This document shows positions 1 through 12,109 of a DNA stretch of 64,000 nt, piece after piece. Positions within the stretch are counted from its first letter, which is position 1; every line of letters starts with the position of its first letter. The stretch is from Carettochelys insculpta (Eukaryota; Chordata; Testudines; Carettochelyidae): the NCBI RefSeq assembly GCF_033958435.1, contig NC_134137.1:224915501-224979500 (forward strand), given 5' to 3'. The notes beneath the pieces were generated by a model that did no database searches, had not been told where the DNA came from, and was given only the letters and a program-made list of their open reading frames with translations. The position numbers were made by a program, and so were the translations under genes.

Positions 1-828
1 AGCAGCTAAATGGTTAGCAATGCCGGCATTTAAATTCTTGAGGCAAATCCTCACCTATGGCAAACTAGTAGAGCTTCATTGACAGAAATGGAACTAAACT
101 TCTTATACCACAATAGGATACGGGCTATCATCTTTAGACTTCAGGGTTAACATACTCAAGTTGAATGCAATAATTCACATTTCTGAGCATAATCATTTCA
201 TGGGGACTTCATTGATGAAGTTCACATTTACAGAGAATTTTCTTTATAACCTTAAGGAATAGAGAGAGCAGCAGGGCCAATAGCCACCACAGGCTCCAGG
301 GGGAAAGGATGGAAGAGGGCAGGGCCTACGGCAGTCGGCCCTTACCACCACCTGTATTGTGGTGCCCTCCCGCTTCTGCGTGGAGAGGTGGAGCAGCACT
401 GCCATGGCACTTCAAAAGGGGTCTTGGGCTCCAGCCACCACCATTGGCTAAAGGAGCAGCAGTGGTAGCCAGAACTTTTGGCCCCTTAGAAACACTGAGT
501 CCTGCAGCAACTGCCCCATTTGTTCCCTTTCTCACGTCAACCCTCCTGCCCCATGAGCAGGGATGAAAAAGTTTTATTTGCTTATTATTTATTTGAAAGT
601 TTTATTTGCTTTCACTCTAAACCAAAATTCTGTGCCAAGAGACAGAATCTGCAGCAAACTCTGGTTGCCATTTTTCAAAGCGCATGGGGGCCCTGGCCAG
701 AAGATGAGGGTTCATCAAGAGTTCCCACAATTTCTGCTTTCACCCTTGGCCAGTAATAGCATGAAAGCACAGGTGTTTTGTGGTGTTCCTTCATGACCAG
801 GACACTGACCTGAAAGGGAAAAGTACTA
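1..828. other. Unique noncoding DNA
   Basis: I see no repeat family, exon or RNA gene here. Short open frames at 309-566 and its antisense overlap one another, have no recognisable domain and lie in locally GC-rich DNA, so I treat them as chance. Confidence 0.6.
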
Positions 829-1151
829 CAGGTTGAACCTCTCTACTCCAGTACTCTTGGGTCCTGACTGGGGCCAAACCAGAGAATTTGCTGAACCACA
901 TGAGGTCAGTGTTGTCTAGCAGCATTACCAACACTCCCATTGCTTGCCAGGCTCTTAGAAGACACTTCGGGGTAAATTAGAACTAATCAACACCACAGAA
1001 CACAGAGCCAGAATTGGTGGCTGTAAACAAACTTTCTGGGACCACAGAAAGCTTGGGTGACACGCGTGGTAAGTGATCATTCAACTAGCTAAAACCATGC
1101 TGGGCCATGGATGTTGCTGGCCCAGAAGGTGCTGAACTAGAGAGGGTTCAA
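829..1151. mobile_element. Short TIR DNA transposon, copy 1 (CAGGTTGAAC tips)
   Basis: A 323-bp non-autonomous element. The left end reads caggttgaacctctctact and the right end is its approximate reverse complement (gaactagagagggttcaa). Just inside the left end lie the landmarks 'gggtcctgactggggccaaa' and 'gagaatttgctgaacc'. The same landmarks occur in the same order and orientation at 26577-26897, and inverted at 24386-23744, so this is a dispersed family rather than a local inverted repeat. It has no coding capacity. I could not fix a target-site duplication, so the superfamily is uncertain. I recall this tip from reptile and other vertebrate repeat families, but cannot name the entry. Confidence 0.8.
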
Positions 1152-3112
1152 ATGACGGAATATTTCTGAAGCTCAAAAAACATCTGGAGCTGCACTCACA
1201 TTTAAGGCCCCTGGTATACTAAAAAGCACCCCACGCCAGAGTTATATGATGGAAGCATACACTACTGCTGTGTGCCCATTGAAATACAGTGGCATATACT
1301 CAAATCTAGAGCCAACCTAGGGGCAAAATAGGGCAGAATGGTGATCGTACCCTAGTTTCACCTTCTTCTGGTGTCCAGTGCCCTTAGTGGTACTCTCCTC
1401 CAGCACTTTGTTCTCAGATGGTATGAGCAGGCTCTGGCTGCTCTCAAACAGAGGCACAAGGCAAGAATAAGGGTCCCTTGATGGCCCTCCCCAGCCTCCA
1501 AGGGCCTGCACCTCAGGAACTCATCTGACCTTACTATGGAAATGCCTCAGGTTTGGCAGGAAAGATCAGGGAGGTTCAAAGCATCTGATTCTCTGATCAG
1601 CTTCAGCTGCCTCATGGGCCATGTGAACATGAAACATACAAAGTCTCTCACGGGGCTAGCGTGGTGTCAGGAACCACAACAGGAGCCGAGAGCAGCATAG
1701 GGATGGATGAAAGAACCACACCACCGACAGAAGAGCTCAGCTGCAATTAAACTGGAACCGATGGATAAGCACACTGCAGCTAATTGAAAAGAGACCTGGT
1801 CTAATCAGTTAGCATTTCCTGCTTCAAATGCCTTTTGATCCCATTCCCATTCTTCCCTGCCTGGCTGAAGGTCCACTAATGACCGCACACAGCCAGTGGG
1901 CATTAGACTTAAGATGCAGAACCTGGCCTTGGAACACACAGCAGAGAGTGATGGGGCCATTTTGGTGGCCACTTACTCTCTCCAGGGGTCTGGGGTAGGA
2001 GGGATGAAAGAGGACTAGGAATTGGGAAAGTTTCCTGACTCAGCAGTGGTGTGTTAGAAGAGGCCCTTGCTGCTGCTGCTGCTAATAGGCTGTGGTAATG
2101 GAGAAGCGTCTTACAGGCAGGATGGTGGGAGGCTGATCAGCTCCAGCAGAAGGAGTGAGGTCAGTGGTAATGAGCAACAGCAAAGAGGAATGCAAATTGC
2201 AAGAGGATTTATGGAGCAGTTTCTGCTCAGTGAGCAGATTTCAGATAAGTGGAGTGTTAATAAGGCAGGCGAGTTTTTCAGCTGTGCCAGCTGTTAAGAA
2301 GACACTGGTACACTTCCTGACTGGTGTTTAGCAGAGGTGAGGCACAGGGTGTCACAACACAAACAAGTGCACACATGTTCTGTCACAACACACTCGCACA
2401 CAGGCTGTTGTAACACATGCACATGCCAACACTCACCAGCACCCTGTCTCAATGTGTACAGAACGTCTGCTCACACTGGGCTAATGCAAAGGAAAAGGAA
2501 AACAGGAGAGAGATACCAGAGTGTGGCAGGGCAGGTGTGTGTCTGGGCGATAGAGCACAGTAGTGATAGGAAAGCAAGGAGTACTACTGAACAGGCTCAA
2601 TCCTATCCTTGAACTACACTGTCTTTTCCCCTTGCCAGATGCTCATGCAATGAACTCAACTTGTGTTACAATGTAGATCAGGAACCTAAGGCTCTGAGCA
2701 TAATTCACAGAGTAATAGCAGACCGAGGAATAGCAACTTCACCTCATCTGCCTCTGACCTCTCTCTGCTGAAGTCCATCAAAAGTGTTGCTAATTTGAAA
2801 CAGTAATAATAAATAAAAATAAGATCATTATCTATAGAAACAATCCCAGGAATCTTGACTCAGAGTCCCCTGCTTTAGTTGTTGGTTAATGTTGCTTTTT
2901 CAAACTGTGCTTTGGAGGATCTGCTCTGAATTGGCAAGAAGCAAGGGTGAATGCTGTTTGCTTCTGGAGAGAAAGATTGACCAAGATAGGAGAGAAGGTA
3001 AATGAGTCTCTTCAAACATGGATGGGAAATATACCATAAAGCAGGATGCTTTGGTGATGGTTTGGGGGACCAGCCTTTGAATGAATTTATGAATTTTGTT
3101 TGATACCATAAA
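1152..3112. other. Unique noncoding DNA with small simple repeats
   Basis: No gene recognised. It contains a short (GCT)5 at about 2067-2081 and a degenerate CA/TG-rich stretch at about 2345-2475 (listed separately). The rest has no obvious internal repetition. Confidence 0.55.
2345..2475. repeat. Degenerate CA/TG-rich tract
   Basis: Runs of cacac, cacatg and acacatgc are interrupted every few bases, giving about 130 bp of scrambled alternating purine-pyrimidine sequence. It looks like an old, decayed (CA)n microsatellite. Similar tracts lie at 5201-5785 and 44060-44215. Confidence 0.5.
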
Positions 3113-3129
3113 CTCTCTCTCTCTCTCTG
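3113..3129. repeat. (CT)n microsatellite
   Basis: An uninterrupted CT run of about eight units in otherwise unique sequence. Confidence 0.9.
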
Positions 3130-5200
3130 TATCAAACTACAAGCTCCATCTTGTTTTCTCAACACCATTTTGATTACAAGACTGTTCTTTGCCTTTCCCT
3201 TGTCTCTGTAGCCTCCATGTTCAGCTGAAAGCTCTAGGTGTGAGGAGAAATGCTGGCCCCTGGAAAGTGCCTAGCAATGGAAGGTCACTAAACCTCCTCA
3301 GTCTTTTATTGAAACAGAAGCATTGCTGAACTAGGACCTGGTGACTGTCCAAGACAAACCAGTTTTTCATGTTTGGGCTCTGAAGGAGTGGTGGTCAAGT
3401 AACAGGGCATTTGAGGCAGACCAGAAGGTCTCATTGCAAAAGGCGAGAAGAAATTATAAAGGGACTAGGTTAGTTTGGAATCTCTCTCTGATGGACCAAA
3501 AGACAAAGACACACAGGCTGGAAGAGAAGTCCAGTAGAGAGGATTCTGACCAAACCGCAAAGAGCACTAAAAAGTGGCAAGGGAAATGAGGCAGACAATG
3601 GCATACAGAAATTCTATATTTTGCATAGATCTGTAAATCTTTTACTCTGCCTAAATTAAAAGGGAAGTTGGAAATCCTTCTGCAAAGTCTGTATTCCTAA
3701 CTGTTTGCTATGTGCCTATATGCACTGTAGACAAGAATACCCATAAGTGTGGAGCTCTGGAAAAGTGTGCGCTAAGCTACTGGGTTGTTGTGGAGGGTGG
3801 GGGACCAGCACTGGCCCCAGAAAGGGCAAAGGCAGCTAGACCTTGAGGTCTCACTTTCAGAAGGAGTATCAGAGTCTGTGCCTTAGAATCATGCCAGAGA
3901 AGCTAGAGCTGCAACATGGCAACTGACATCTGCCCAGACAACATATGGCTTAGAAGTATAAGGGCCTCATGTCAGGGTCCAAACACAGCCTGGTGAGGTC
4001 AGGACAGGCAACTTCCACTATAGCCATGACATCCATGTTCCTAAATCTTGGCCCCAGAGCAGGGAGCATGCCCGTCTGTTTAAGGCAGAACCAATCTTTA
4101 CTTAAAAGACTGCACAAAAACACCCTCAAACTGAGGCAATGTGTGACCTGAAGCGGTGAATGCCTTGAGGTAGCTATGCTTTCTCCAGACACCTTGAAGT
4201 GTCTAGCACAGGGGACGGACAAGATCTGGCCTACCAAGCCACTGGATCCAGCCTGCAGACTTCCCCACTGGGACCGTCAGGCACACAAACAGGAAGCCAC
4301 TTAGATACCAAGAATCTGAAGGGAAGAGGGAGGCAGCCCCTTCCGCATCAGGGTTCTGTTCTTTTCCCCCCACTACAGACACCTCTGTAAAGACTGTTAA
4401 TTATGCTGCTTTTTGCTTGCAAAGATGCAGTTACTGCTGAGCTGGAGCCAGGTAACGGGCGCTCCAGCGGAACTGCTGCTTGCACGATAGGAAGCATGAG
4501 TGGAGAAAACATAGCAGTGATCTGAGTAATTAGCAGCCAAACTGACAGCCTGTGGAGCCTATGAAAGCAGCAGTGGCAAACAGTAATTCAAAGAGGGCCA
4601 CGCATGTGGTTTCCATATTTGTCACAGCCCCTTCTCTCCCCAGCTCTAAATAAATGCCCTCCTCCCCCAGAGCCAGGTACCCCCAGTCCCACATTCTAAA
4701 TCGACTGTGACAACTCGCCCAGGCAGCCAGAGCTGCCAGCCCAAGCTGCTGCCACCGTCCCAAACCACCACCACCACTTCTCCCACCAAGCAGCGGGACG
4801 CACGAATGGAGCGGGCAGACAGCAGTCCTGGCATGCAGCTCTAGAGCCAGGAATCGCCACACCATGGTGCCCTGTTTGGCACATGTGGTGAGTGGTGACC
4901 ATATATAACAGTGTGGTATTAGAATTCTCCTGGGAATCAGTTCGTGCTCTAGAATCAGTCTCTGGACAGATACACAGTGTCTGTATTGTTTAACTCTCAT
5001 CGAAGATGGCAGAATTAATCTCTGTCCGCTTTGGCCATGAAAGTTTGCAACGTTAGGGGGAAAAGCCAGCAGAACACAGCAACTGGAATCTCTTTGTGGG
5101 GTCTGTAATGGGTTTGAGATGCAAGATGAACACAGGGAAAGTATGGAAACTGCCTATATGGCAACAGTGTCGGTACAAAGGCCAGCTCTGTCTACATTCC
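3130..5200. other. Unique noncoding DNA
   Basis: I see nothing I can name in this 2-kb stretch. The overlapping open frames around 4530-5000 on the minus strand sit in sequence containing CCA/TGG-rich low complexity and match no family I recognise. Confidence 0.55.
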
Positions 5201-5785
5201 GCCCCCCCCCGCCACACACACACACACAGACTGAGTACTGATATGCACACGTACAGGGATAGCCATCCACATACATGCAGAGATGCACAGGCATGTGTTC
5301 ATAGCTACCACAGTACACTTACACACACAACCAGAAGCTGTGGAAACAGTGCTGCTCCGCTTAGGAATACAAAGAGGCGTTACCATATATGCATGGGACA
5401 GAGAACATGTTGTACAACAAGAGACACAGCTGTGTGTCTGTCTGAACAGATGTGTGTGCTGGCACAGGGACTCGTATGCAGAGACCTATAGGTGCACAGT
5501 CACACCCACTTGATCACACACATACCCTGTGTGCCCAGACTAGCATGTCTTGCTATATGAATGCACAGCATACTATGCTCCCAGATATGCTGGGGCCGTG
5601 TGACCTTGTGTATGTATGGTCTGTGACAAACTCACAGGTACATGGCACACATCCCACCACTCATGCACCCACACATACGTACCCACAAGCATGCCTAATA
5701 AAAAAATCCATTGAAGCACCAGTTATAGACACACGTTCAGTAATGCACAGACACACAAGCACATGCCCGGTCACTGACACACATA
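5201..5785. repeat. C-run, (CA)n and a long degenerate CA/TG tract
   Basis: The block opens with a poly-C run at 5201-5210 and a clean (CA)n up to about 5228. About 550 bp follow in which acaca, gcaca, catgc and gtgtg words recur irregularly. It ends in 'acata', which is repeated immediately after the transposon that follows. Overlapping open frames on both strands here are by-products of the low-complexity sequence. Confidence 0.6.
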
Positions 5786-6454
5786 GGCTACGTCTACACG
5801 TGAATAGGCTATTTCGATGAATAACGTCTACACGTCCTCCAGGGCTGGCAACGTCGATGTTCAACTTCGACGTTGCGCGGCACCACATCGAAATAGGCAC
5901 TGCGAGGGAACGTCTACATGCCAAAGTAGCACACATCGAAATAAGGGTGCCAGGCACAGCTGCAGACAGGGTCACAGGGCGGACTCAACAGCAAGCCGCT
6001 CCCTTAAAGGGCCCCTCCCAGACACAGTTGCACTAAACAACACAAGATACACAGAGCTGACAACTGGTTGCAGACCCTGTGCGTACAGCATGGATCCCCA
6101 GCTGCCGCAGCAGCAGCCAGAAGCCCTGGGCTAAGGGCTGCTGCCCACGGTGACCACAGAGCCCTGCAGGGGCTCGAGAGAGAGCATCTCTCAACCCCTC
6201 AGCTGATGGTCGCCATGGCGGACCCCGCTATTTCGAAGTTGCGGGACGCACAACGACTACACGGTCCCTACTTCGACGTTGAACGTCGAAGTAGGGAGCT
6301 ATTCCTATCCCCTCATGGGGTTAGCGACTTCGACGTCTCGCTGCCTAACGTCGAAGTTAACTTCGAAATAGCGCCCGGCGCGTGTAGCCGTGACGGGTGC
6401 TATTTCGAAGTTAGTGCCACTACTTCGAAGTAGTGTGCACGTGTAGACACGGCT
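5786..6454. mobile_element. CpG-rich non-autonomous DNA transposon (GGCTACGTCTACACG tips)
   Basis: A 669-bp element. The left tip ggctacgtctacacgtg and the right tip cacgtgtagacacggct are inverted copies. Flanks share 'acata' (5781-5785 and 6455-6459), a possible 5-bp target duplication, although relatives in this window show 3-bp duplications. It is much richer in CpG than its surroundings, and cgaag/ttcga words recur throughout. A perfect inverted repeat with 16-bp arms and a 1-bp loop lies at 6265-6297. Near 6090 is a GC-rich core with a 14-codon frame starting ATGGATCCC, possibly a remnant of an autonomous parent's gene. PIF/Harbinger-like origin is an inference from the relatives' 3-bp duplications. 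Confidence 0.75.
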
Positions 6455-7520
6455 ACATACGCCTATCGGAGCACACAGATAATTCTGACCTTGGGTCAGA
6501 GCCTCAGCTGGCATAAAACAGCATAAATCCAAAGATCTGGTCCCTTGTCTTCAGGCTTCGCTTCTTTCACCATAGGCTGCTTAGTATTTGTGAAGTATTT
6601 TTCCTCTGCTCTGTGCAGGAGACTATATGGATGAATTAAATGGTAGTGTGCAGCAGCCTGACACCCTCCCTTTGCTCCCTACTTTTCCCCCACTTGGAGA
6701 AATTCACAAACAGCAGCAGATGCCAGAGAAATTACAATATTAAAGGAAATGAAAAGGAAATAAACCTGAGCCAAATCCCTCCCTGGTGTAACTCTACCAA
6801 ACCCAGCGAACCACCAGGGATGAATTTATCCCAACCGGTTGTTTTGATAAACTAAACAATTAATTAACAGCTATCTCTTCAGCAGATCTCTCCTCAAGGC
6901 TGAGTGTGTGAGGAACACGCAGATCACATAGGGACTCTATAGTCACCATTACATGTCAAAGAACAGTGCTAATTAATTATAATGATAGAAAAGATTAGAT
7001 CCAAATTCCTCTACACTATGTGTACGCAGCCCGACACAGACAAAATAAATAAGAGCATTGTATCCTAATCCACAAGCTTCAAAGAATTAAACAGGTGTAT
7101 TCTAATCACAGGCTCAGCACAACCACATTCCATATGTGTGGGAAAGAACCAAATGCTGTACATTTTTAACAATACTGGGAGAGGTATCACAGCTCAGATG
7201 ATACACAAAACACAGACCCTGGCCATCTGTAGTCATTTAAGATACCTTGGTGGGGCTTTCCCCACACCCCCAAAAAATATTAGACTCTGTCCTCCCAGGA
7301 AAATTCTAGTAGGAGCAATTCCTTTCCACCTCCTTATGTCCCTCCTGGGATTTCAGGCTGAGATGGCATTCCCCTTCATTTGCTGTAATAACGTGTTTTT
7401 ATGCTGTTAGGCAGCTGCCTGTTTCCATTCAAGAGGTGCCTGCATTTAAGTGACAGGGCAAATTATTCTGGTTTGTGAAGTATTTTAGGTTTCTGAGGGA
7501 TGAAAAAAAACCTAGAAGTC
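6455..7520. other. Unique noncoding DNA
   Basis: AT-moderate sequence with no recognisable repeat, gene or RNA. Stretches around 6840-7100 are AT-rich with several ttaat/attaa words, but nothing is nameable. Confidence 0.5.
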
Positions 7521-7672
7521 CTGTGGCACCTGATAGGCAGATGCATCTGACAGAGTGGGTCTTTGCCCACAAAAGCTTATGCTCCAAAAACATCTGTTAG
7601 CCTATAAGGTGCCACAGGACTTTTTGTTTTTGCAAATACAGACTAACACAGCTACCCCTCTGATACTTGTCA
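7521..7672 (+). mobile_element. Penelope-like 3' fragment with hammerhead-like core (GCTTATGCTCC subfamily)
   Basis: The diagnostic order is ctgacaga (7547-7554), a hairpin of gtggg/cccac, caaaagcttatgctcc, then a spacer, 'aaggtgccacaggact' and the tail 'atacagactaacacagctac'. Relative to other copies the hammerhead-like core has decayed (GAAA became AAAA). Upstream, an inverted partial copy of the 'gtgccacaggact' block (7515-7538) faces the forward copy, so the fragment is a head-to-head partial inverted duplication. The same cassette recurs at 46843 and 51857. Assignment to Penelope-like retroelements is an inference from the ribozyme-like core and the inverted organisation. Confidence 0.6.
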
Positions 7673-8012
7673 CCATGCAAGGGATCAAAGAGTCTACATA
7701 TTTAAGGTGTTATTTAATCCTAATCATTGTTAGCGAAGAACTGGGTTTCTTGGCATCTTAAAGAGCCTTTGATTCCTAAAGCTTGGTGGAGTGGAGTGGA
7801 GAGCAGGACAAGCTCCTTAAGATGCTAGGAAGCCCCCTTCTTCCCTAAGAATGAATATGATTAAGTTACTCAATACCAGCCAGAGACCAAGCTTCTCACC
7901 GGGGGTGGGGGGAGAGGAGAAGAGATTCATATTTATACTCACACATACACACATACCGCTGAGGTACAACTTGGGTTAATGAAAGACACTCCACTGAATC
8001 ACCTTGCCACAG

Positions 8013-8330
8013 TTATCCTTGGTAGGATTGCTGAATTAACACTGTTACATCATCTTCTAGAGGCACAACATAATGGAGAGTGTGGAGGAGACATCTGAAA
8101 GTGAGTAACGAGGAAGGTCTGCAGATGTTTGTGGAACCCAAAATTCTGAACAGATATGGACAGGACAAGACTGTATTCTTGAAGGCCTGAAGGCTGTTAC
8201 AAGAATCGAGGTGTGAGATGAGGAGAGCTCGGACAAGAGCATTAGCCATGTAGAGGGAAAGGCTAGGCCATATCGTAGTGATGGTGCACAAAAAACTCTG
8301 CCAAGATGTAGACATGGCAGTTAAATGCTC
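8013..8330 (-). other. Possible ancient LINE trace
   Basis: The minus-strand frame from 8315 to 8013 includes the words ALVRALLISHLDSCNSL, which resemble the 'vhalvisrLDYCNSLl' segment common in CR1/L2-type reverse transcriptases. Flanking residues do not continue the match and no catalytic YxDD box is present. This may be coincidence. Confidence 0.25.
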
Positions 8331-9479
8331 ACCCTTACCCCAGCAGTGTGTGTGTGTTAGTAGAGCTGGACTTCAATGCTGTCAAACATGGACGTTGGGG
8401 GAGGCTGAAAAGCCAAAGCTAGAGCTGAATTTTGTAAGGAGCCCATTTTGATAGTGGTCTTACCCCTGAATCCAAACAGCATCCCATCCCTAAACTTTGG
8501 TGGCATTAAAACTTAGCTGTGGAGTCCGAACCCCCTTCTCTATGATAAAGCTGAGTGGTGGGAATTGGGAGAACAAGACTGGCAGCCTTGTTCACAGAAC
8601 AAGGCCTGCACACAGAAATCCCAGTTGCTTCAATAAGAATAGATAGGAGGTCAGGAAGTGGTCACTGGTAGTTGACTCAACAAAGCATAGCATGCAATAA
8701 GCACTGCTCAGCTTGAATGCTGATAATCTTACCATCCAGCTTGGGACAGTGGGAGACTGTGTAATTTAAAGAACTAAAAGGTCAATAAAGTGCTAGCAAA
8801 CATCCTTCTCATCCTAGTCTTAGCGCCAGAAGGTAATATCTCCCGTTCATCTCAGGAGACCAGCCTTACAAAGCAGCTTGAGTGACAATCTGAGTGAGCC
8901 GAAGTGATTCGTCTTAGTCACCAGGGATGTTTGGGCACATGGTAAATCTGCCTCACCCATTCTACACCACTAGCTACTTCTGCTGACAGAACAGAGGGAG
9001 CCAGGCTAGGAGCAGAAGTGGTGAGAGTGTGAGGAGTAGGGAGTGCTGTAAGCCAAGACTGGAGGGCATTGCCAGAGCTGGGTGTGCACAGGGTATCCAG
9101 GACTGGAAGAACAGGGGCTTCTGCAGGTCAGCATGGAAGTGCAATGAATGATCTGACACAACTGAAAAGGAGCAAGGTAATCTAGCAGCTAAACAGGGCC
9201 TGGGGCAGTTCTGTAGCCACGTAGATTGTTAAGAGCCATGCAAGAGCCTAGGAATACACTAGCAGCAGGTATTGTGTGCCAGGCCCCAATAGCAGTCCTG
9301 TTCTTAGAAGTGACAGAGCAAGACGATGACAGCTCAGAAGTGAGGTTCATTGGCAGAGCTGTGGGAAGAGAAGTGCTGGGAGTAGCAAATGTGCTGCAGG
9401 CTCAGGATGGGGATGAATTACCAGAGTGAGCTACAACTGGAAGTGGGTATCAGTCTGTCCCAGCTGCCTCTTGACCAGC

Positions 9480-9900
9480 TTGCATTATAGCAAGCCGAAA
9501 GCCAGAGGCTGGACGGGATTTGTTTTTTATATATAAAAATGCATTTAAAAAGAAAAAACACAACCACACAGCATTCTTGGAATGATTTTCTGATCCGAGC
9601 TGGGACACATTTTGCTGGTTTCTTGGCAAGGAAAAGAAACACTCTACCAATGGGAACTCAGATACTGGGTCTGGCCAAGCGTGGGGCGGAATCTGCTCTT
9701 TCCAATTATCTGCCAGCCTAATCATAAAACCATCACGGTGCACGCTCCATATGTCATTTTTATTGAATTCATTCAGGAGTTTCTCGATTAATCTTTTATT
9801 ATTCCTCTTCAAATCCCAAGGCGCCCATAAGCAGGGGCTGATCATCTAAAGTAATTCTTCCAGAGACAAGCGCCAGAAACATTTCAGAGCCCACGTCCCT
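9480..9900. other. Candidate conserved noncoding element
   Basis: Non-repetitive, AT-leaning sequence with homeodomain-type ATTA/TAAT words, for example around 9750-9800 (cattcaggag, ctcgattaatc). It has no simple repeats and no repeat-family landmarks. A minus-strand frame covers 9845-9450 but I recognise no domain in it. The call is impressionistic: conservation cannot be seen from one sequence. Confidence 0.3.
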
Positions 9901-10387
9901 GCTAGGCTAAAGCATGCGCCCACACTGCTTCCTATGGCATCTCCTGCCGGGAGAGACAGCCTGCACCAGCATTCGGTCCCCTTCCTTACAAGGCCTCATG
10001 CTGGGACAGGCTGGTCCTGGAATAGCCATGACTGACCACAGATCCAGTGTTCCTGTTCCATCCTCAGAGAGTTCTCTGTGTCGAGTAGCTGAGACTGGAA
10101 TAGCAGCCTGCTTTGCCTCAGCGAGTTCTGTGGGAGGGTTGGCGACTGGAATATTTGTGAGCTTCCCCCACCAGCTCTCTTGTACTGTTTCCCACAGTAA
10201 GGTGTCAGTAAGAGACCCCACTCTTGCGCGACTGACCCCGATTCCTACAGTAAACCCTGTAGCACGATTTCCAGTGGAACTTAATTTGCTTCCCCCCAGC
10301 CCCGACTTTGCCCTCTTCAGGTCCACACAGCCCCAGATCAGCCCCCACCAGCTCCACTCACCACCAGTGCAGAGCTCTTGCTCACTC

Positions 10388-10935
10388 CCCTAACCTCACC
10401 TCTGTCTCTAGCTCACCATGCCTCAGATGCAAATCCGGCTCAACCTCCCCAGCCCTGGCTCAAACCCCCTGCCAGCTCACTCCCCACCCCCACCCCAAGC
10501 TCTGGCTCCCGCTCACCCCCACCACACACAGCTCCAACTCACCCCCAGCCCTGGTTCCAACCCCTCACACGCAGCCCCGGTTCCATCCTCCTACTGCGCT
10601 TTAAACTGCCTGAGCATGGCTCTGGTTCAAGCCCCCGCCTCCATGCATGGCTCCAATTCAACCCCACTGCCGGGTCACCACTTGCGCCTGGTTCTGGCTC
10701 ATCACCCCTCACATACAGCTCCAGCTCCTCCCCTTCCCCCTGTGGCCGGCTCACCACCCAAGCAGGGCTTCAGCTCAACTCCACGCCTTGCTCCCACTGG
10801 GGCCCTAACCCACCCTAGCCTTGGCCCCCCTGCCTCCCATAGCCCCAACCTACCACCAGGTTTTATACTCCCCAGCTGCCCACCGCACCCCAGGACTTAT
10901 CTTTCTGCTGCTTCCCCACCTGCAGAACATGGGTT
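10388..10935. repeat. C-rich degenerate minisatellite
   Basis: Variants of the words agctccaactcacccc, ccctggttccaacccc and ggctcacc recur about every 25-40 bp without exact periodicity. All of the long overlapping plus-strand frames here (10308-11020) are proline/serine-rich translations of this repeat and should not be taken as genes. G-rich counterparts of similar style lie at 24490-24800, 39880-40135 and 59425-59900. Confidence 0.55.
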
Positions 10936-11782
10936 CCACTGGGGAAAAAGCTGGACCCCCCAATTATGCAAAATTCAGGTTACACAAGGGTGCATGGAAC
11001 AGAACCCTCACATACTCTGAGACCTTGCTGTACATGGCACCTGCCTGGAGAAGTTGAGGCCAGACTGTTTGCTTATATGTATTTGTGTATCACACTAAGG
11101 CTCATCACATGTCTGAGCATGCATTCCAATGGCACCTCATCCTGACGAGCAGTGGTGACCCCTGTGACTATGATTTTCCTAAGCCAGGGCTCCAGCACTA
11201 GTCCCTGCTGGAAGAAGTTGGAACAAAGGAGATATGCAGCCTGCCAGAGCCAGTACTCCTTTGCCATTCTCTGCAATGAACCTACCTGGGAGGGACGGAA
11301 TCTCAAGCAGCTGTGAGCTTCCCCAGGTACAGAGTCTGAAGAGTGTGTTGTCTCTGGGGAAGATTTGTCCTGCTCCAGTAACCTAGGGTATAAGTCTACA
11401 TAATGTCTCCTCCTTATTAACACTTCAGGTCATTAATTAAATATGTAATGCATTAAGTGGGTTCCTGTTATGGTAAGAAGCTCGGCTCTCCTTCAGGGTG
11501 TATGCAATGTTGTGAATCCTCCCCAGAAGCTCCAATTTGCCATGCAAACTGCTCACAGTCTTCAAAATCTGTGTCATTTCTGCAGCAGCTGAGCAAACCA
11601 TACTCCTCCACCCACAGCTTGAGGGGAGCTGGGCTGATCAGACACTTGGTGGGGTGGTTACAGATTTTAGAGTGAATGGGGCAGTTTGAGAGCTCTGTGC
11701 CTTTCCTGGGACTAGGTCCCAACATCACTTGCTGACTGGGAGCAGAAGTTAAGTGTGAGTAACCTCAGAGTGAATCTTACAA
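10936..11782. other. Unique noncoding DNA
   Basis: I see no repeat family or gene in this stretch. Confidence 0.5.
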
Positions 11783-11935
11783 GGGAGGTACTCTGAGCTA
11801 GCAGACAAAGCAGTGGACTGCGACTTAGGCATTTCTAGCCCTCGCTCTAACTTGGCTTGCTAGTGACCTTGGGCAAGTCACTACATCTGTGCCCCAGTTT
11901 CCCCCGGGTAAAATGAAGATGGGGGGTTGATAAGC
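11783..11935 (+). repeat. MIR SINE
   Basis: The succession 'agcagtggactg', 'gcttgctagtgaccttgggcaagtcac' (given here only as its landmarks tgaccttggg and caagtcac), 'ccccagtttccccc' and 'taaaatgaagatggg' is the standard MIR core and 3' region in sense orientation. MIR is an old tRNA-derived CORE-SINE shared by amniotes. Confidence 0.8.
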
Positions 11936-12109
11936 GCAGTGCACAAAACTACCCTGTGTACCTAGAATTTGTGTGGTGTGCCGACTGAACCACAGCAGCA
12001 CTTTGATTAGCTGCTGAGGGAGCCCCCAGCTCTCAGTGTCAATGTCGTGTGCAGTCAGCACACACCTCACTTCCCATGAAACCACCAAATGTAAACTTCA
12101 GTGACTGCT
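11936..12109. other. Unique noncoding DNA
   Basis: Short interval between the MIR copy and the CR1 fragment; nothing recognised. Confidence 0.4.

Larger units (their letters stand above)
7673..10387. other. Mostly unique noncoding DNA
   Basis: No gene recognised. It includes a weak LINE-like trace at about 8040-8330 and a conserved-looking AT-rich stretch at about 9480-9900, listed separately. The rest holds no repeat I can name. Confidence 0.5.

Noticed and set aside
5096..6134. Cys/His/Thr-rich frames of 105-131 codons
   Set aside because: Produced by the CA/TG tract and the CpG-rich transposon; frames occur on both strands.
9450..9845. 131-codon minus-strand frame overlapping a conserved-looking block
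   Set aside because: No domain recognised; conservation, if any, could be regulatory. A multi-species alignment with synonymous bias would be needed.
10308..11020. Overlapping proline/serine-rich plus-strand frames up to 200 codons
   Set aside because: They are translations of a C-rich degenerate minisatellite in several frames at once.
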